A stretch of DNA of 64,000 nt, taken from assembly GCF_002845985.1 (NCBI RefSeq), contig NZ_PDFK01000009.1, positions 62,001 through 126,000 on the forward strand, in the 5' to 3' direction. Within the stretch, counting starts at the first letter, position 1. The number at the start of each line of letters is the position of its first letter. A program made the translations under genes and the position numbers. This stretch comes from Lysinibacillus fusiformis. GTDB lineage: Bacteria; Bacillota; Bacilli; Bacillales_A; Planococcaceae. The notes below the pieces were generated by a model. It saw nothing but the letters and a program-made list of their open reading frames with translations, was not told where the DNA came from and ran no database searches. Below, in pieces: positions 34,546 through 43,472 of the stretch.

Positions 34546-35778
34546 ATGAAGAAATCTTTAGAGAACTGGCGTTATCCTGCCATCCTATTATGTAGTATTG
34601 GTGTTTCCAGTATTGGCGAATGGATTTATTTTATCGCCTTAAATCTTATTGTATTAAATGTTACAGAATCAGCTCTTGCTGTCTCTGGCTTGTATATTGT
34701 AAGAGCAATCTCATCTTTGCTCACTAATTTTTGGGCAGGAAGCCTTATCGATCGCTATAATAAGAAACATTTAATGATTACTTTAAATCTTGTGCAATCT
34801 ATACTAATTGTTATACTTCCCCTCTTCTATAGCTTAGCATGGATGTATACGCTAGTTTTTATCATTACAGTAGCTAGCTCTATGTATCATCCAACCTCGA
34901 TGACCTACATCACTAAATTAATTCCTATAGCACAAAGGAAACGTTTTAACTCATTACGTAGCTTGCTGGACTCAGGGGCTTTTCTAACTGGACCAGCAAT
35001 TGCCGGCTTTCTATTTACACTAGGAACACCCAATATGGCTATATACTTAAATGCCTTTGCTTTATTTTTATCAGCCTGTATAACGTTTAACATGCCGAGT
35101 GTTGAAGCCTTTAAACGGCTAAAGTTTGATAATGCTATAGAAAAAAAATCCCTTTACCAAGTACTATTTCATGATTGGCAAATGGTCATACGCTTTAGCT
35201 TAAAAAATATATATGTAATGAGCGTCTATTTATTGTTTAGTGCTACCATCGTCTTAATGACAGCGACTGATTCTTTAGAGGCTGCCTTTGCAACTCAAAT
35301 ACTTGCTTTATCAGAGGAACAATATGGAATTTTAGTTAGTATTGCTGGAATAGGTGTATTAATTGGCTCATTCACCAATTCAGCGGTAGTTGAAAAAGTG
35401 TCCACTGCCTGGTTGATTGGACTGGGGTCTCTTCTAACAGCATTAGGCTATTTGGTGTTTACTTCATCCTTCACTTTTCTTATTGCTGCTCTAGGCTGCT
35501 TTCTATTATCATTTGCGACTGCCTTTGCAAATACAGGATTCTATACCTTTTATCAAAATAATATCCCATCTGAGAGCATGGGGCGAATAGGCAGTATTTA
35601 TGGATTCTTGGACGCATTTTTCATCATTCTCTTAACAGCCATTTTTGGCATTACTGCTGAACTAATCACAATACGATTTGTCGTCGTGAGTGCCTCCCTT
35701 GTTATGATCATCGTCGCTATTATTTTATTGTTTTTAAATATACAATCCTCTAAGTCCCATTACTATGAATATGACTAA
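34546..35778 (+). CDS. MFS transporter (MFS_3/EntS-like), T-box controlled
   Basis: 410 residues with twelve hydrophobic segments; loop 2-3 motif AGSLIDRYNKKHLMI and the second-half PSESMGRIGSIYGFLDA are typical of the macrolide/enterobactin exporter branch (YfiS-like). The ATG lies behind AAGGAGGAATTG. Its leader is a T-box, so expression should rise when a specific tRNA is uncharged; such control usually marks amino-acid transporters or enzymes. That suggests this protein moves an amino acid or a related compound despite its drug-exporter look. Confidence 0.85.
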   Translation: MKKSLENWRYPAILLCSIGVSSIGEWIYFIALNLIVLNVTESALAVSGLYIVRAISSLLTNFWAGSLIDRYNKKHLMITLNLVQSILIVILPLFYSLAWMYTLVFIITVASSMYHPTSMTYITKLIPIAQRKRFNSLRSLLDSGAFLTGPAIAGFLFTLGTPNMAIYLNAFALFLSACITFNMPSVEAFKRLKFDNAIEKKSLYQVLFHDWQMVIRFSLKNIYVMSVYLLFSATIVLMTATDSLEAAFATQILALSEEQYGILVSIAGIGVLIGSFTNSAVVEKVSTAWLIGLGSLLTALGYLVFTSSFTFLIAALGCFLLSFATAFANTGFYTFYQNNIPSESMGRIGSIYGFLDAFFIILLTAIFGITAELITIRFVVVSASLVMIIVAIILLFLNIQSSKSHYYEYD

Positions 35779-35784
35779 AGAACA

Positions 35785-35826
35785 TAAAAATAGGTCTTTT
35801 CCTTAAATAGGAAAGACCTATTTTAT
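35785..35826. terminator. Bidirectional terminator
   Basis: ATAGGTCTTTTCC pairs with GGAAAGACCTAT, with A-rich and T-rich sides. It overlaps the last codons of the convergent IclR-type gene. Confidence 0.85.
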
Positions 35827-36531
35827 ATGCCCGAGTTCTTGTGAGAGAAGGTAGGCTGTTTTGGTTACTTCTTTCACAATACCCTCTAATTTTTCATCAT
35901 CTGTATCATATTCAAAGCATTCTGCACTGATAGCTGCAATTGGTTTCTCATCCAAATCAAAAACAGGCGCTGCAACAGAAACGGTTCCCTTTGTTTTTTC
36001 ACCGTAGCTAATAGAGTAGCCCATCTCTTTAATTTGTTGAAGTTGCTCCATCACTTCATAATTCTCTGAAAAAGTAGCTTGGATTTCTTTGCTTGAAAAG
36101 GCTAGTAGCACTTTATTGGCAGCCCCGATTGGATAAGGAATTTTTTCACCAATCATATCTATGATTCGGACGTTTTTTGGGCTGTCTACTCTATCAATAA
36201 TGATTGAGCTAAATTGTTTGGGAATATTTAAATATGTAGTTTCACGAACATTATTTGCAAGCTCTTCTAATAATGGATGTGCTTTTTCTCGAATATTTGT
36301 ATGATGGTACATTTTCATTCCTAGTTGTAACCAAGTATACCCTAAACGAAATTCCTTTTTTTCCTCATTTCTTTCTACTAAATCGAAAGTTTCTAATGTA
36401 TACAATAGACGATAAATCGTACTGCTCGGTAAATCTGTTTCATTGTAGATATCTTGCACAGAATAGAATTTCTTCGGTTGTTTAGCTAGTACATTAATAA
36501 TCAACATTGCTCTTTCAATAGATTGAATCAT
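35818..36531 (-). CDS. IclR-family transcriptional regulator
   Basis: 237 residues. N-terminal winged HTH (KKFYSVQDIYNETDLPSSTI, YRLLYTLETFDLVER) and a C-terminal IclR effector domain with YPIGAANKVLLAF and GYSISYGEKTKGTVSVAAPV. The start was set at ATG 36531 behind GGAGGAG. It is divergent from the RocB-like peptidase gene and probably controls it; a candidate operator TTTTCAT-ATA-ATGAAAA lies in between. Confidence 0.88.
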   Translation of the reverse strand: MIQSIERAMLIINVLAKQPKKFYSVQDIYNETDLPSSTIYRLLYTLETFDLVERNEEKKEFRLGYTWLQLGMKMYHHTNIREKAHPLLEELANNVRETTYLNIPKQFSSIIIDRVDSPKNVRIIDMIGEKIPYPIGAANKVLLAFSSKEIQATFSENYEVMEQLQQIKEMGYSISYGEKTKGTVSVAAPVFDLDEKPIAAISAECFEYDTDDEKLEGIVKEVTKTAYLLSQELGHIK

Positions 36532-36634
36532 CACTACTCCTCCTTTTATTCATTTTAACGAATTTTTACTCATTTAAATAGACTTCCTAGCGAATAAATT
36601 AATAATAAATAACAGAATTTTATAAAAATTAAAA

Positions 36635-36663
36635 TTGACTATTACACGTTTTTCTTATATGAT
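36635..36663 (+). promoter_or_regulatory. Sigma-A promoter of the RocB-like gene
   Basis: TTGACT (36635-36640), 17-nt spacer, TATGAT (36658-36663). No -12/-24 sigma-54 element was found, although rocB-type genes in B. subtilis depend on sigma-L. Confidence 0.65.
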
Positions 36664-36690
36664 ATTTTCATATTCCACTATACGGATTAA

Positions 36691-36707
36691 TTTTCATATA
36701 ATGAAAA
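36691..36707. promoter_or_regulatory. Candidate IclR operator
   Basis: TTTTCAT and ATGAAAA form a perfect 7-bp inverted repeat with a 3-nt spacer, about 30 nt downstream of the promoter and before the RocB-like start, where a repressor would block transcription. Confidence 0.5.
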
Positions 36708-36771
36708 CAATTGAACTGAAATGGTTGCTAATTTGAATGATATGTAGTCGAACAAAAAAGGAGCAATATAC

Positions 36772-38433
36772 ATGTGTCAACAACTAAGTCAATTACCACT
36801 TGCAACACATATCGAAGAGCTTACAAAAGAATTAGTCCATATTAATAGCATTAATGGTACACATGGTGAAGGGAAAATCATTGAGTTCATCTATGAAAAA
36901 ATGCAAGCATTCCCTTATTACCAAGAAAACCCTACATTTCTTTGGACGACAAATGTGAAGCATGATCCGATCGGACGCAAAAATCTCTTTGCATTCGTAA
37001 AAGGTCCTAATGAAACAAAGAAAACAATTATTTATCATGCCCATTTGGATACGGTCGATATAGAGGATTATGGTCATCTAAAGGAGTTTGCTTTTTCCCC
37101 TTACAAGCTTGAGGAGTTCTTTGGAAAATATGAAGGAAACGCTGAAGTACAAAAGGATGCTCAAAGTGGCGATTGGATGTTTGGACGTGGGGCTGTAGAT
37201 ATGAAAAGTGGTGCCGCTGTCCATGTGGCGAATATTCAGTATTTCACACAGCATCTTGAAGAATTAGATGGAAACCTACTTCTAATTTTAAATGGTGGTG
37301 AAGAGTCAGAGCATAATGGGATTATTGATGCATTAGATGAACTTAGTCATTTAAAAATAGCACATGGGTTGGATTTTCTAATGGCAATCAATACCGATTT
37401 TACAACACCATTATACGGGGATGATCCACATCGTTATATTTATACAGGCGTTGCTGGTAAGCTTCTTCCCGCATTCTATATCTACGGACGTGAGGTACAT
37501 GTGGGTGATACATTAAGTGGTATCGACCCGAATTATATAGCAGCTAAAATTACTGAACGCATTCATAATAACTTAGCATTGACTGAGCAAATTACAGGTG
37601 AAACGATACTCCCACCTACTTGCTTATATCAGCGTGACACAAAGGAATCCTACACAGTTCAAACAGCATCTACAAGCCAAATTTATTTTAACTATTTTTT
37701 ATATGAAGAATCTCCAGCTCATGTCGTCAGTAAACTAAAAGCTGTTACACAGCAGGCATGTACTGAAGCAGAGCAATACCTACAACTTCAATATGAAAAA
37801 TATAGTGAATGGTCCAATGTCCCAAAACGCTCTTTGTCCTGGCATATTGAGGTGATGACGTATGATGAACTGATTTCATACTTGAATGAAAAAGGTGTTC
37901 AAACTGAGGCTATTCTTGCAGAGGTAATGAAAAAGAATGAAGGAAAGGAATTACGCCAACAGTCATTTGCTCTTGTGGATGCCCTACAAAAGGCCGATCC
38001 AGAACATCAACCTCGTGTTGTCCTATTTTTTGCACCACCATTCTTACCACATAATTATTTAAAGGAAAATGTGGAAAGAGATCAAGTATTGAAACAAACT
38101 ATTGAGCATATTGTCAAAGAGGTTGCTATGGAAACAGGTGAGCTATTCCAAGTTAAACGCTTCTTCCCTTACTTAGCTGATGGTAGTTTCTTATCTATTC
38201 ATGCGACAGAGGAAGAACTACAAGAATTGCTTCATAATTTTCCAGAATGGAATACCCTTTATCCCCTACCCTTTGACAAAATAAAAGCACTAAATATCCC
38301 TTCCGTTACAATGGGTGTATATGGGAAGGATGGACACAAATGGACTGAGAGAGTTTACAAACCTTACTCCTTTGGCGTTTTACCAAAACTCATACAGAAA
38401 ACAACTAAAGCAATATTCAAATCAAACCATTAA
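36772..38433 (+). CDS. rocB: M20-family peptidase, RocB-like
   Basis: 553 residues, close in length to B. subtilis RocB. Metal-site motifs are visible: IIYHAHLDTVD (His and Asp ligands near 90), FGRGAVDMKSGAAVH (bridging Asp) and LILNGGEESEHNG (catalytic Glu pair). RocB is linked to arginine and ornithine use, but its exact reaction is unproven; here no other roc genes are adjacent. The ATG follows AAAAGGAGCAATATAC. Confidence 0.85.
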   Translation: MCQQLSQLPLATHIEELTKELVHINSINGTHGEGKIIEFIYEKMQAFPYYQENPTFLWTTNVKHDPIGRKNLFAFVKGPNETKKTIIYHAHLDTVDIEDYGHLKEFAFSPYKLEEFFGKYEGNAEVQKDAQSGDWMFGRGAVDMKSGAAVHVANIQYFTQHLEELDGNLLLILNGGEESEHNGIIDALDELSHLKIAHGLDFLMAINTDFTTPLYGDDPHRYIYTGVAGKLLPAFYIYGREVHVGDTLSGIDPNYIAAKITERIHNNLALTEQITGETILPPTCLYQRDTKESYTVQTASTSQIYFNYFLYEESPAHVVSKLKAVTQQACTEAEQYLQLQYEKYSEWSNVPKRSLSWHIEVMTYDELISYLNEKGVQTEAILAEVMKKNEGKELRQQSFALVDALQKADPEHQPRVVLFFAPPFLPHNYLKENVERDQVLKQTIEHIVKEVAMETGELFQVKRFFPYLADGSFLSIHATEEELQELLHNFPEWNTLYPLPFDKIKALNIPSVTMGVYGKDGHKWTERVYKPYSFGVLPKLIQKTTKAIFKSNH

Positions 38434-38440
38434 TCTAATC

Positions 38441-38482
38441 AAAACACCATTCGATTCATTAGGAATCGAATGGTGTTTTTTT
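38441..38482. terminator. Bidirectional terminator
   Basis: AAAACACCATTCGATTC pairs with GAATCGAATGGTGTTTT around ATTAG; T7 follows on the plus strand. Confidence 0.9.
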
Positions 38483-38488
38483 ATGTAC

Positions 38489-39442
38489 CTACATTTTATT
38501 CGGGAAGCATTTCACTTTATCTACAGCTTCTAGTAATTTTTTGGTTACTATTTCCGATTCATCAATATGTTCTGTTAAAACTTTATTCGTTTCATCAAAT
38601 AGCGCTGTTGTTGTTTGGAATTTACTCATAACATCCTCAGTCGATATTTTTTGACTATCAATATATTGCAGCAATTCCTTCACTTCACCCTGCACATTCA
38701 TAATGATTTGGAGTAAAGCATTGATTTGCTCAGAAGTATCTGTACTTTTTTGTAGGCCCTCTGTTACTAGCTGCATATTATTTTTATTATCTTCATAGGC
38801 TTCAGAGATTTGTTCCTCTATTTTTTTCGTAAGGTTTACAATATCTTCTGTGCTTGACTTTGTATTTTCTGCTAATTTACGTACTTCTTCTGCAACAACT
38901 GAAAACCCTTTGCCATGTTCGCCAGCTCGTGCTGCTTCAATTGAGGCATTCAAAGCAAGTAAATTAGTTTGGTTGGAAATCTCACTAATCACTTTGACAA
39001 TATCCGTTATTTGCTTTGATCGTTCACTTAAATGATTCATGCTATTTGTTGTTTTTCTTGATTGTTCACCTAGCTCATCAATAACATGCTGCACTTCCTT
39101 AACCGCTTGTTTGCTATCAATCGATAAAGAAACCATTTTATCTGATGAGACAATTAAAGAACTACCTTTTTCAAGTGCATGTCCAGATATGGTATTTGAT
39201 TGTATTGTACTATCTTCTACTCTATTAAATTCTTTTAATATTTCAGTAACCATCTCTCCTAAAATGATATGCTGGTTATTGACTATATCATGTTGTCCAA
39301 TCGTTGAAATTAGTTCTTTATGTAGTTCATTGAGGAAAATCTGAAATTCATGATCCTTCTTATCTAGCTTTGCATTCAGTTCATCAATTTTAGCCTTAAA
39401 TTGCTCTATATCTTCTTTTTTTGATTGAAACATTGTTAACAT
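38489..39442 (-). CDS. Soluble methyl-accepting chemotaxis-type transducer
   Basis: 317 residues without membrane helices. A coiled-coil N-terminus ([19 protein letters not shown]) leads into the conserved MCP signalling hairpin with [18 protein letters not shown] and [15 protein letters not shown]. Such cytoplasmic transducers signal to CheA from inside the cell; the sensory input is probably a partner or the short N-terminal region. The ATG lies behind GGGGTGATAGGCT. Confidence 0.85.
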   Translation of the reverse strand: MLTMFQSKKEDIEQFKAKIDELNAKLDKKDHEFQIFLNELHKELISTIGQHDIVNNQHIILGEMVTEILKEFNRVEDSTIQSNTISGHALEKGSSLIVSSDKMVSLSIDSKQAVKEVQHVIDELGEQSRKTTNSMNHLSERSKQITDIVKVISEISNQTNLLALNASIEAARAGEHGKGFSVVAEEVRKLAENTKSSTEDIVNLTKKIEEQISEAYEDNKNNMQLVTEGLQKSTDTSEQINALLQIIMNVQGEVKELLQYIDSQKISTEDVMSKFQTTTALFDETNKVLTEHIDESEIVTKKLLEAVDKVKCFPNKM

Positions 39443-39519
39443 AGCCTATCACCCCAGAAAGTAGATTATTGAATATGTATTTAGTTTACTGGATTTAAAG
39501 TGATTAATATACATTTTTA

Positions 39520-39572
39520 GAAAAAAACACTCACTTCTATCAGCGTAATCCCGATAAAAGTGAGTGTTTTAT
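39520..39572 (-). terminator. Terminator of ndh
   Basis: AAACACTCACTT pairs with AAGTGAGTGTTT; on the minus strand a T run follows. Confidence 0.85.
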
Positions 39573-39575
39573 TTA

Positions 39576-40760
39576 TTAATAAGCTAAACCGAATAAAGCT
39601 TTAATATGTGTTAAATAACGAATATTTGAAGCTTCTTTCATTAATGTTGCAGGAAGACCTTTAAGCTCTGTGTTGCTTGCGCCAATTGTAGCGACAGCAT
39701 CTTTACGACCTAAGCTTGCAAGTGTGCCTGAGTTTACTGCTGAGAATGATTTCATCTCTTGGTTTCTGTATTGTGCAAATACATTATAACCAGCGCATTC
39801 ACCCATTTGCCATGCAACTTGTGCAGTTGGAGCGTATAATGGACGACCTCCATCAGCAGGTAGAGCTACTGATGCATCACCAATAACAAATACATCTTCG
39901 TGAGAAGTAGATTGTAAGAATTCATTAATTGTTGCTTTACCACGATCAGCTGCTAAACCTGATTCACCTACGATTGGTAGTGGAGCTACCCCACCTGTCC
40001 ATACAAGTGTGTTTGCAACGATTGGTTCACGATCTTTTAATGAAATAACATTGCCGTCAACACCCGTTACAGGCGTACCTGTAATAAATTCTACACCGCG
40101 TTTTGTTAAGCTTTCTGTAGCGCGTTGGATCAGTGTATCTGGAAGTACTGGTAAGATTTTTGGACCAGCTTCAACAAGTTTAATTTTAAGGTCAGCAAAG
40201 TTAACACCGTGTTTTGCAGCGATTTTCGGGAAGTTGTCCACAATTTCACCAACAAGCTCAACGCCTGTTAAACCGCCACCGCCAATAACGATTGTTGCAT
40301 CTGCTTCATCTTTAGATTGTGCGTATGCTTTAATGCGGTCTTCGATATGCTTGTTAATTTTGTTAGCATCATTTACTGATTTAAGGACCATAGAGTTTTC
40401 TTCTAATCCTGGGATACCGAAGAATCCAGTTTGGCTACCTAAAGATACTACAAGCGTATCGTAAGTTAATGTATAGCCATTATCTAAATCAACTTTTTTA
40501 TTATCTACATTGAATTTTGATACTTTTGCAATGTGTAAGTCGATATCTAAACCTTTAAAGATTTTTTTAAGTGGTAATGCAACAGCACCTTCTGCAATTG
40601 TACCACCTGCTAAACGGTGAAGCTCAGTGATAATTTGGTGTGTTGGGAATTGGTTTACTACAGTAATTTTAGCTTCATCAGCTGATAGATATTTACGTGC
40701 TGTTAATGCAGTTAAAACGCCAGCGTAACCTGCACCTAAGATGACGATTTCTTTTGACAT
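39576..40760 (-). CDS. ndh: Type II NADH dehydrogenase
   Basis: 394 residues. FAD site VILGAGYAGVLTAL at the N-terminus, NADH site VIGGGGLTGVELVGE near 170, and a membrane-associating C-terminus. It passes electrons from NADH to the quinone pool without pumping protons. It is the second gene of a yjlC-ndh unit, as in B. subtilis. The leader of that unit has an Fnr-type box rather than an obvious Rex site. Confidence 0.92.
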   Translation of the reverse strand: MSKEIVILGAGYAGVLTALTARKYLSADEAKITVVNQFPTHQIITELHRLAGGTIAEGAVALPLKKIFKGLDIDLHIAKVSKFNVDNKKVDLDNGYTLTYDTLVVSLGSQTGFFGIPGLEENSMVLKSVNDANKINKHIEDRIKAYAQSKDEADATIVIGGGGLTGVELVGEIVDNFPKIAAKHGVNFADLKIKLVEAGPKILPVLPDTLIQRATESLTKRGVEFITGTPVTGVDGNVISLKDREPIVANTLVWTGGVAPLPIVGESGLAADRGKATINEFLQSTSHEDVFVIGDASVALPADGGRPLYAPTAQVAWQMGECAGYNVFAQYRNQEMKSFSAVNSGTLASLGRKDAVATIGASNTELKGLPATLMKEASNIRYLTHIKALFGLAY

Positions 40761-40805
40761 GATTAATTAATCCTCCGTCCTTACGAATTGAATTTACCTT
40801 GAGTC

Positions 40806-41234
40806 TTATTTAGCTTTGCGTTCTGAGCTTACTTGTAAGAAAGCATTAACAAAACGGAAAACATTTTGAACTTGAGGGTCTTTTAACATTTTCACAAGAC
40901 CGAATAAACCAATTACTTCTTGGCTTTCAGATGCACGGTCTTTCGCTTCAATTGCAGTTGCTGCAAGGTTTTTCGCAGAGCCTACTACAGGACCAGCCAT
41001 TTCTGTTACTGCTCCAACAGTATCATTTTTAAGCACTTCGTCTGTTGCAACAGCTTGAGCAAACTCGTATGATTTCGTTAATAATGTCATCATTTCAGTT
41101 AACTTTGGTAATTGCTCAACTAAAGTTGTAAGTGATTCTTGAACTTCAGGCTTTAATAATTGATCTAGTACATCTAATTGCTCTTTACTCACAGTTACTT
41201 GTTCAGCCTGTGTTTGGTTATTCGTTTCTGACAT
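40806..41234 (-). CDS. yjlC: DUF1641 protein, YjlC-like
   Basis: 142 residues. DUF1641 helical protein, beginning with an NNQTQAEQVTVSKEQLDVL stretch and containing TLVEQLPKLTEMMTLL and EVIGLFGLVKMLKDPQVQN. B. subtilis YjlC is encoded directly before Ndh; the role is unknown. The gap to ndh is 45 nt. A promoter with a Crp/Fnr-like box lies about 225 nt upstream. Confidence 0.88.
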   Translation of the reverse strand: MSETNNQTQAEQVTVSKEQLDVLDQLLKPEVQESLTTLVEQLPKLTEMMTLLTKSYEFAQAVATDEVLKNDTVGAVTEMAGPVVGSAKNLAATAIEAKDRASESQEVIGLFGLVKMLKDPQVQNVFRFVNAFLQVSSERKAK

Positions 41235-41459
41235 TTTGAACTCTCCTTTGCCATCACTAGTACTATTTTTTATTGCTTACATGTAAAAAAGACCATTAAG
41301 GTAAAACTTAACAGTCGTTACAGCGTATATCTTACACAATCACCAGTCACAAGGGCTGGATAGCGATTCGTATGACTTGTTATTACAATGTTTACTTTAA
41401 ATCGCAAAAAGCGCATCATAATACCATCCTTATCTTGTCTTGGTGACATTACAACCTTC

Positions 41460-41502
41460 ATTATAAGACTGTTTGTACATTATTTCAATGAGCTATATCA
41501 CA
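41460..41502 (-). promoter_or_regulatory. Fnr/Crp-type activated promoter of yjlC-ndh
   Basis: On the minus strand TGTGA-TATAGC-TCATT (41502-41487) is centred 29.5 nt upstream of a perfect TATAAT (41465-41460), the geometry of a class II site near -41.5. No good -35 is present. This accounts for part of the 321-nt gap 41235-41555, which otherwise shows nothing. Confidence 0.65.
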
Positions 41503-41555
41503 ATTTCGACAATATTTTCAAAACTCATTGATTTTATCAACTATTAACTGTCTTA

Positions 41556-42224
41556 CTATAATAAATTTTCCAAAGCATCATAATTTTTTATGATAATTCT
41601 TTTTCCTGTCATCTCTATATAACCTTCCTTTTGAAATGCAGATAAACGACGGCTTAATGTCTCTCTTGTAGTATTCAATAAAGAGGCTAAATCTTTTTTT
41701 GTAAGTGTCAATAAAAATGTATCGCTTCCTGCTGTAGCAGCAGATTTTAAAACAAAGGCAGCCAGTCTTTCACTTACCTCTTTAGAAACAGCTTCACTCA
41801 ATTGATTTTCTGTCTCCTCTAATCGTGAGGAAAGCTGGGCAAGCATATGAAACAGCGTAACAGGCGTACCTGCTAAGATCTTCATCAGTTCCTCACCATC
41901 AAGTGAGCAAATTTCAGTTTTTTCTAGTGCCTCTACTGTCGATTTTTGCGGCTCATTATTAAACAATGTAACATCCCCAAAAAATTCTCCTGCTTCCAAA
42001 ACTCTCATAACGTACTCCCGACCGTCTGTAGAAATATGAGATACTTTTGCACGGCCATACCTTACGATAAATAATTTTTTCTTCCGGTCACCTGCGAGTA
42101 AAATAATTTCTCCCTTATCAAAATGATGATGTGTAATAATGTGTGAGATTTCTTCCATTTCATGTGCTTTTAGATGTTGAAATATTGGTACCTTTGAAAA
42201 ACAGTATTGTTTTTGACAGTTCAT
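41556..42224 (-). CDS. Crp/Fnr-family transcriptional regulator
   Basis: 222 residues. Cyclic-nucleotide-like beta-roll (FDKGEIILLAGDRKKKLFIV, EAGEFFGDVTLFNNEPQ), dimer helix, and HTH LTKKDLASLLNTTRETLSRR. Cysteines at 3, 8 and about 111 (ICSLDGEEL) recall E. coli Fnr, but a fourth cluster ligand is not obvious, so oxygen sensing by an Fe-S cluster is uncertain. The recognition helix has RETLSR, between Crp (RExxGR) and Fnr (ExxSR). A TTTGA-N6-TCACA box lies 16 nt upstream of its own start, fit for autorepression, and similar boxes head three nearby operons. Confidence 0.88.
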   Translation of the reverse strand: MNCQKQYCFSKVPIFQHLKAHEMEEISHIITHHHFDKGEIILLAGDRKKKLFIVRYGRAKVSHISTDGREYVMRVLEAGEFFGDVTLFNNEPQKSTVEALEKTEICSLDGEELMKILAGTPVTLFHMLAQLSSRLEETENQLSEAVSKEVSERLAAFVLKSAATAGSDTFLLTLTKKDLASLLNTTRETLSRRLSAFQKEGYIEMTGKRIIIKNYDALENLL

Positions 42225-42239
42225 TTATCTACCTCCAAA

Positions 42240-42306
42240 TTTGACATATATCACAGTAATTAATGTTATATTACCTTTATAATAGTGAGAATAATAATCA
42301 TTTTCA
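42240..42306 (+). promoter_or_regulatory. Crp/Fnr box, -10 and Fur box of a methyltransferase gene
   Basis: TTTGA-CATATA-TCACA (42240-42255) is centred 30.5 nt upstream of TATAAT (42278-42283). A Fur-like box TGAGAATAATAATCATTTTCA (42286-42306) begins just after the -10, over the transcription start. The arrangement predicts activation by the Crp/Fnr protein and repression by iron-Fur. The same site lies directly before the divergent Crp/Fnr gene. Confidence 0.75.
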
Positions 42307-42325
42307 ATAAAAGGAGGATACATAA

Positions 42326-43105
42326 ATGACTAAACAAACCTTAAACTACGAAAAAATGCCTGGTCATTGGCTCTTAGCGAGCTTAGGAAAAACGGTACTT
42401 CGCCCTGGTGGCATTCAAATGACATGTCAAATGCTTCAACATTTAGCCATTAAAGAACAGGACTATGTAGTAGAATTTGCACCTGGACTTGGCACTACTG
42501 CAAAAATGACATTAGCAAAAAATCCAACCTACATAGCCGTTGAACGTGATGAGGAAGCTGCAAAAAAGGTAAGAGAATATTTAAATGGGGATAATCAACG
42601 CTGTATCATTGGTAGTGCTGAGCAAACTGGTTTACCAGATGCATGGGCTACTGTTGTCTACGGTGAAGCCATGTTGACCATGCAATCAACTAAACAGAAA
42701 AATGCCATTATTAGCGAGGCAAAAAGACTATTAAAGCCTGGTGGTATCTATGCCATACATGAGATGTGCTTAACACCATCTACTATTACTAGCACTCAAC
42801 GTGAAGAGATTCGTAAAGATTTAGTCCAAGCTATAAAGGTCAATGCCCTACCATTAACAGTAGAGGAATGGGAAGATGCTTTAAAGCAACATGGTTTTAC
42901 TATAGAACATGTAGAAACGGCACCTATGCATCTCCTCTACCCGAAACGCTTAATTGAAGATGAAGGCTTATTCGGCGTTCTAAAAATCATCAAAAATGTA
43001 GTAATAAATTCGAAAGCTCGTAAGCGCGTACTTTTTATGCGTAAAACGTTTATGAAGCATAATCAAAACCTACAAGGCATCTCTATCATTGCGCGTCTGC
43101 CTTAA
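42326..43105 (+). CDS. SAM-dependent methyltransferase (paralogue A)
   Basis: 259 residues. Class I methyltransferase: motif I VVEFAPGLGTTAK, acidic VERDEEAAKK, motif II region AWATVVYGEAMLTM and post-motif RLLKPGGIYAIHEM. It shares LGKTVLRPGG at the N-terminus and DEGLFGVLKIIKN near the C-terminus with the other methyltransferase at 45976-46758, which has almost the same length; they are clear paralogues. The substrate is unknown. It stands alone, divergent from the Crp/Fnr gene. Confidence 0.85.
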   Translation: MTKQTLNYEKMPGHWLLASLGKTVLRPGGIQMTCQMLQHLAIKEQDYVVEFAPGLGTTAKMTLAKNPTYIAVERDEEAAKKVREYLNGDNQRCIIGSAEQTGLPDAWATVVYGEAMLTMQSTKQKNAIISEAKRLLKPGGIYAIHEMCLTPSTITSTQREEIRKDLVQAIKVNALPLTVEEWEDALKQHGFTIEHVETAPMHLLYPKRLIEDEGLFGVLKIIKNVVINSKARKRVLFMRKTFMKHNQNLQGISIIARLP

Positions 43106-43142
43106 TAACATCACTTAAAGTTCAGCTAAAAATGAAGCATAG

Positions 43143-43173
43143 AAAAAGCTCCATTCGCTAGGAGCTTTTTTAT
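43143..43173. terminator. Bidirectional terminator
   Basis: AAAAAGCTCC pairs with GGAGCTTTTT around ATTCGCTA. It separates methyltransferase A from the convergent cupin gene and overlaps the cupin stop. Confidence 0.88.
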
Positions 43174-43472
43174 TTCAATTTAATCACAATCAAGCGAACA
43201 TCTGTAATAGCTTCTAAGCTGTGCTTCTCAGATGGGTTTAAGGCTAAGATGGTATCCTGTGTTAAAATTTCTTCCACCCCTTCAATAATAAAGCGAACTT
43301 CCCCAAATTGAACAATAATTAAAACTTCATTGTCTGTATGATGCTCAGGAATTTTTTCACCTGCTCGCAATTGAATGTTTAAAACATCTGCACCCTCAAT
43401 ACTGCCCAATTTACCAATATGCTTTTTCTTCTCTTTTAGCATTGCTTGAACTTGTATAATTGTCATTGTCAT
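43170..43472 (-). CDS. Small cupin protein
   Basis: 100 residues, a single cupin barrel: LRAGEKIPEHHTDNEVLIIV gives the HH...E metal-binding motif and NPSEKHSLEA a second His. It is the last gene of the methyltransferase-ABC operon and overlaps the permease gene by four bases. Small stand-alone cupins may bind metal or act as isomerases or dioxygenases; the role here is unknown. Confidence 0.8.
   Translation of the reverse strand: MTMTIIQVQAMLKEKKKHIGKLGSIEGADVLNIQLRAGEKIPEHHTDNEVLIIVQFGEVRFIIEGVEEILTQDTILALNPSEKHSLEAITDVRLIVIKLK

Noticed and set aside
36600-36771. A sigma-54 (-12/-24) promoter before the RocB-like gene
   Set aside because: No TGGCAC-N5-TTGC element is present; a good sigma-A promoter is.
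41235-41555. A Rex operator upstream of yjlC-ndh
   Set aside because: No TTGTGAA-N4-TTCACAA palindrome was seen; the only strong match is a TGTGA-N6-TCATT box with Crp/Fnr spacing.
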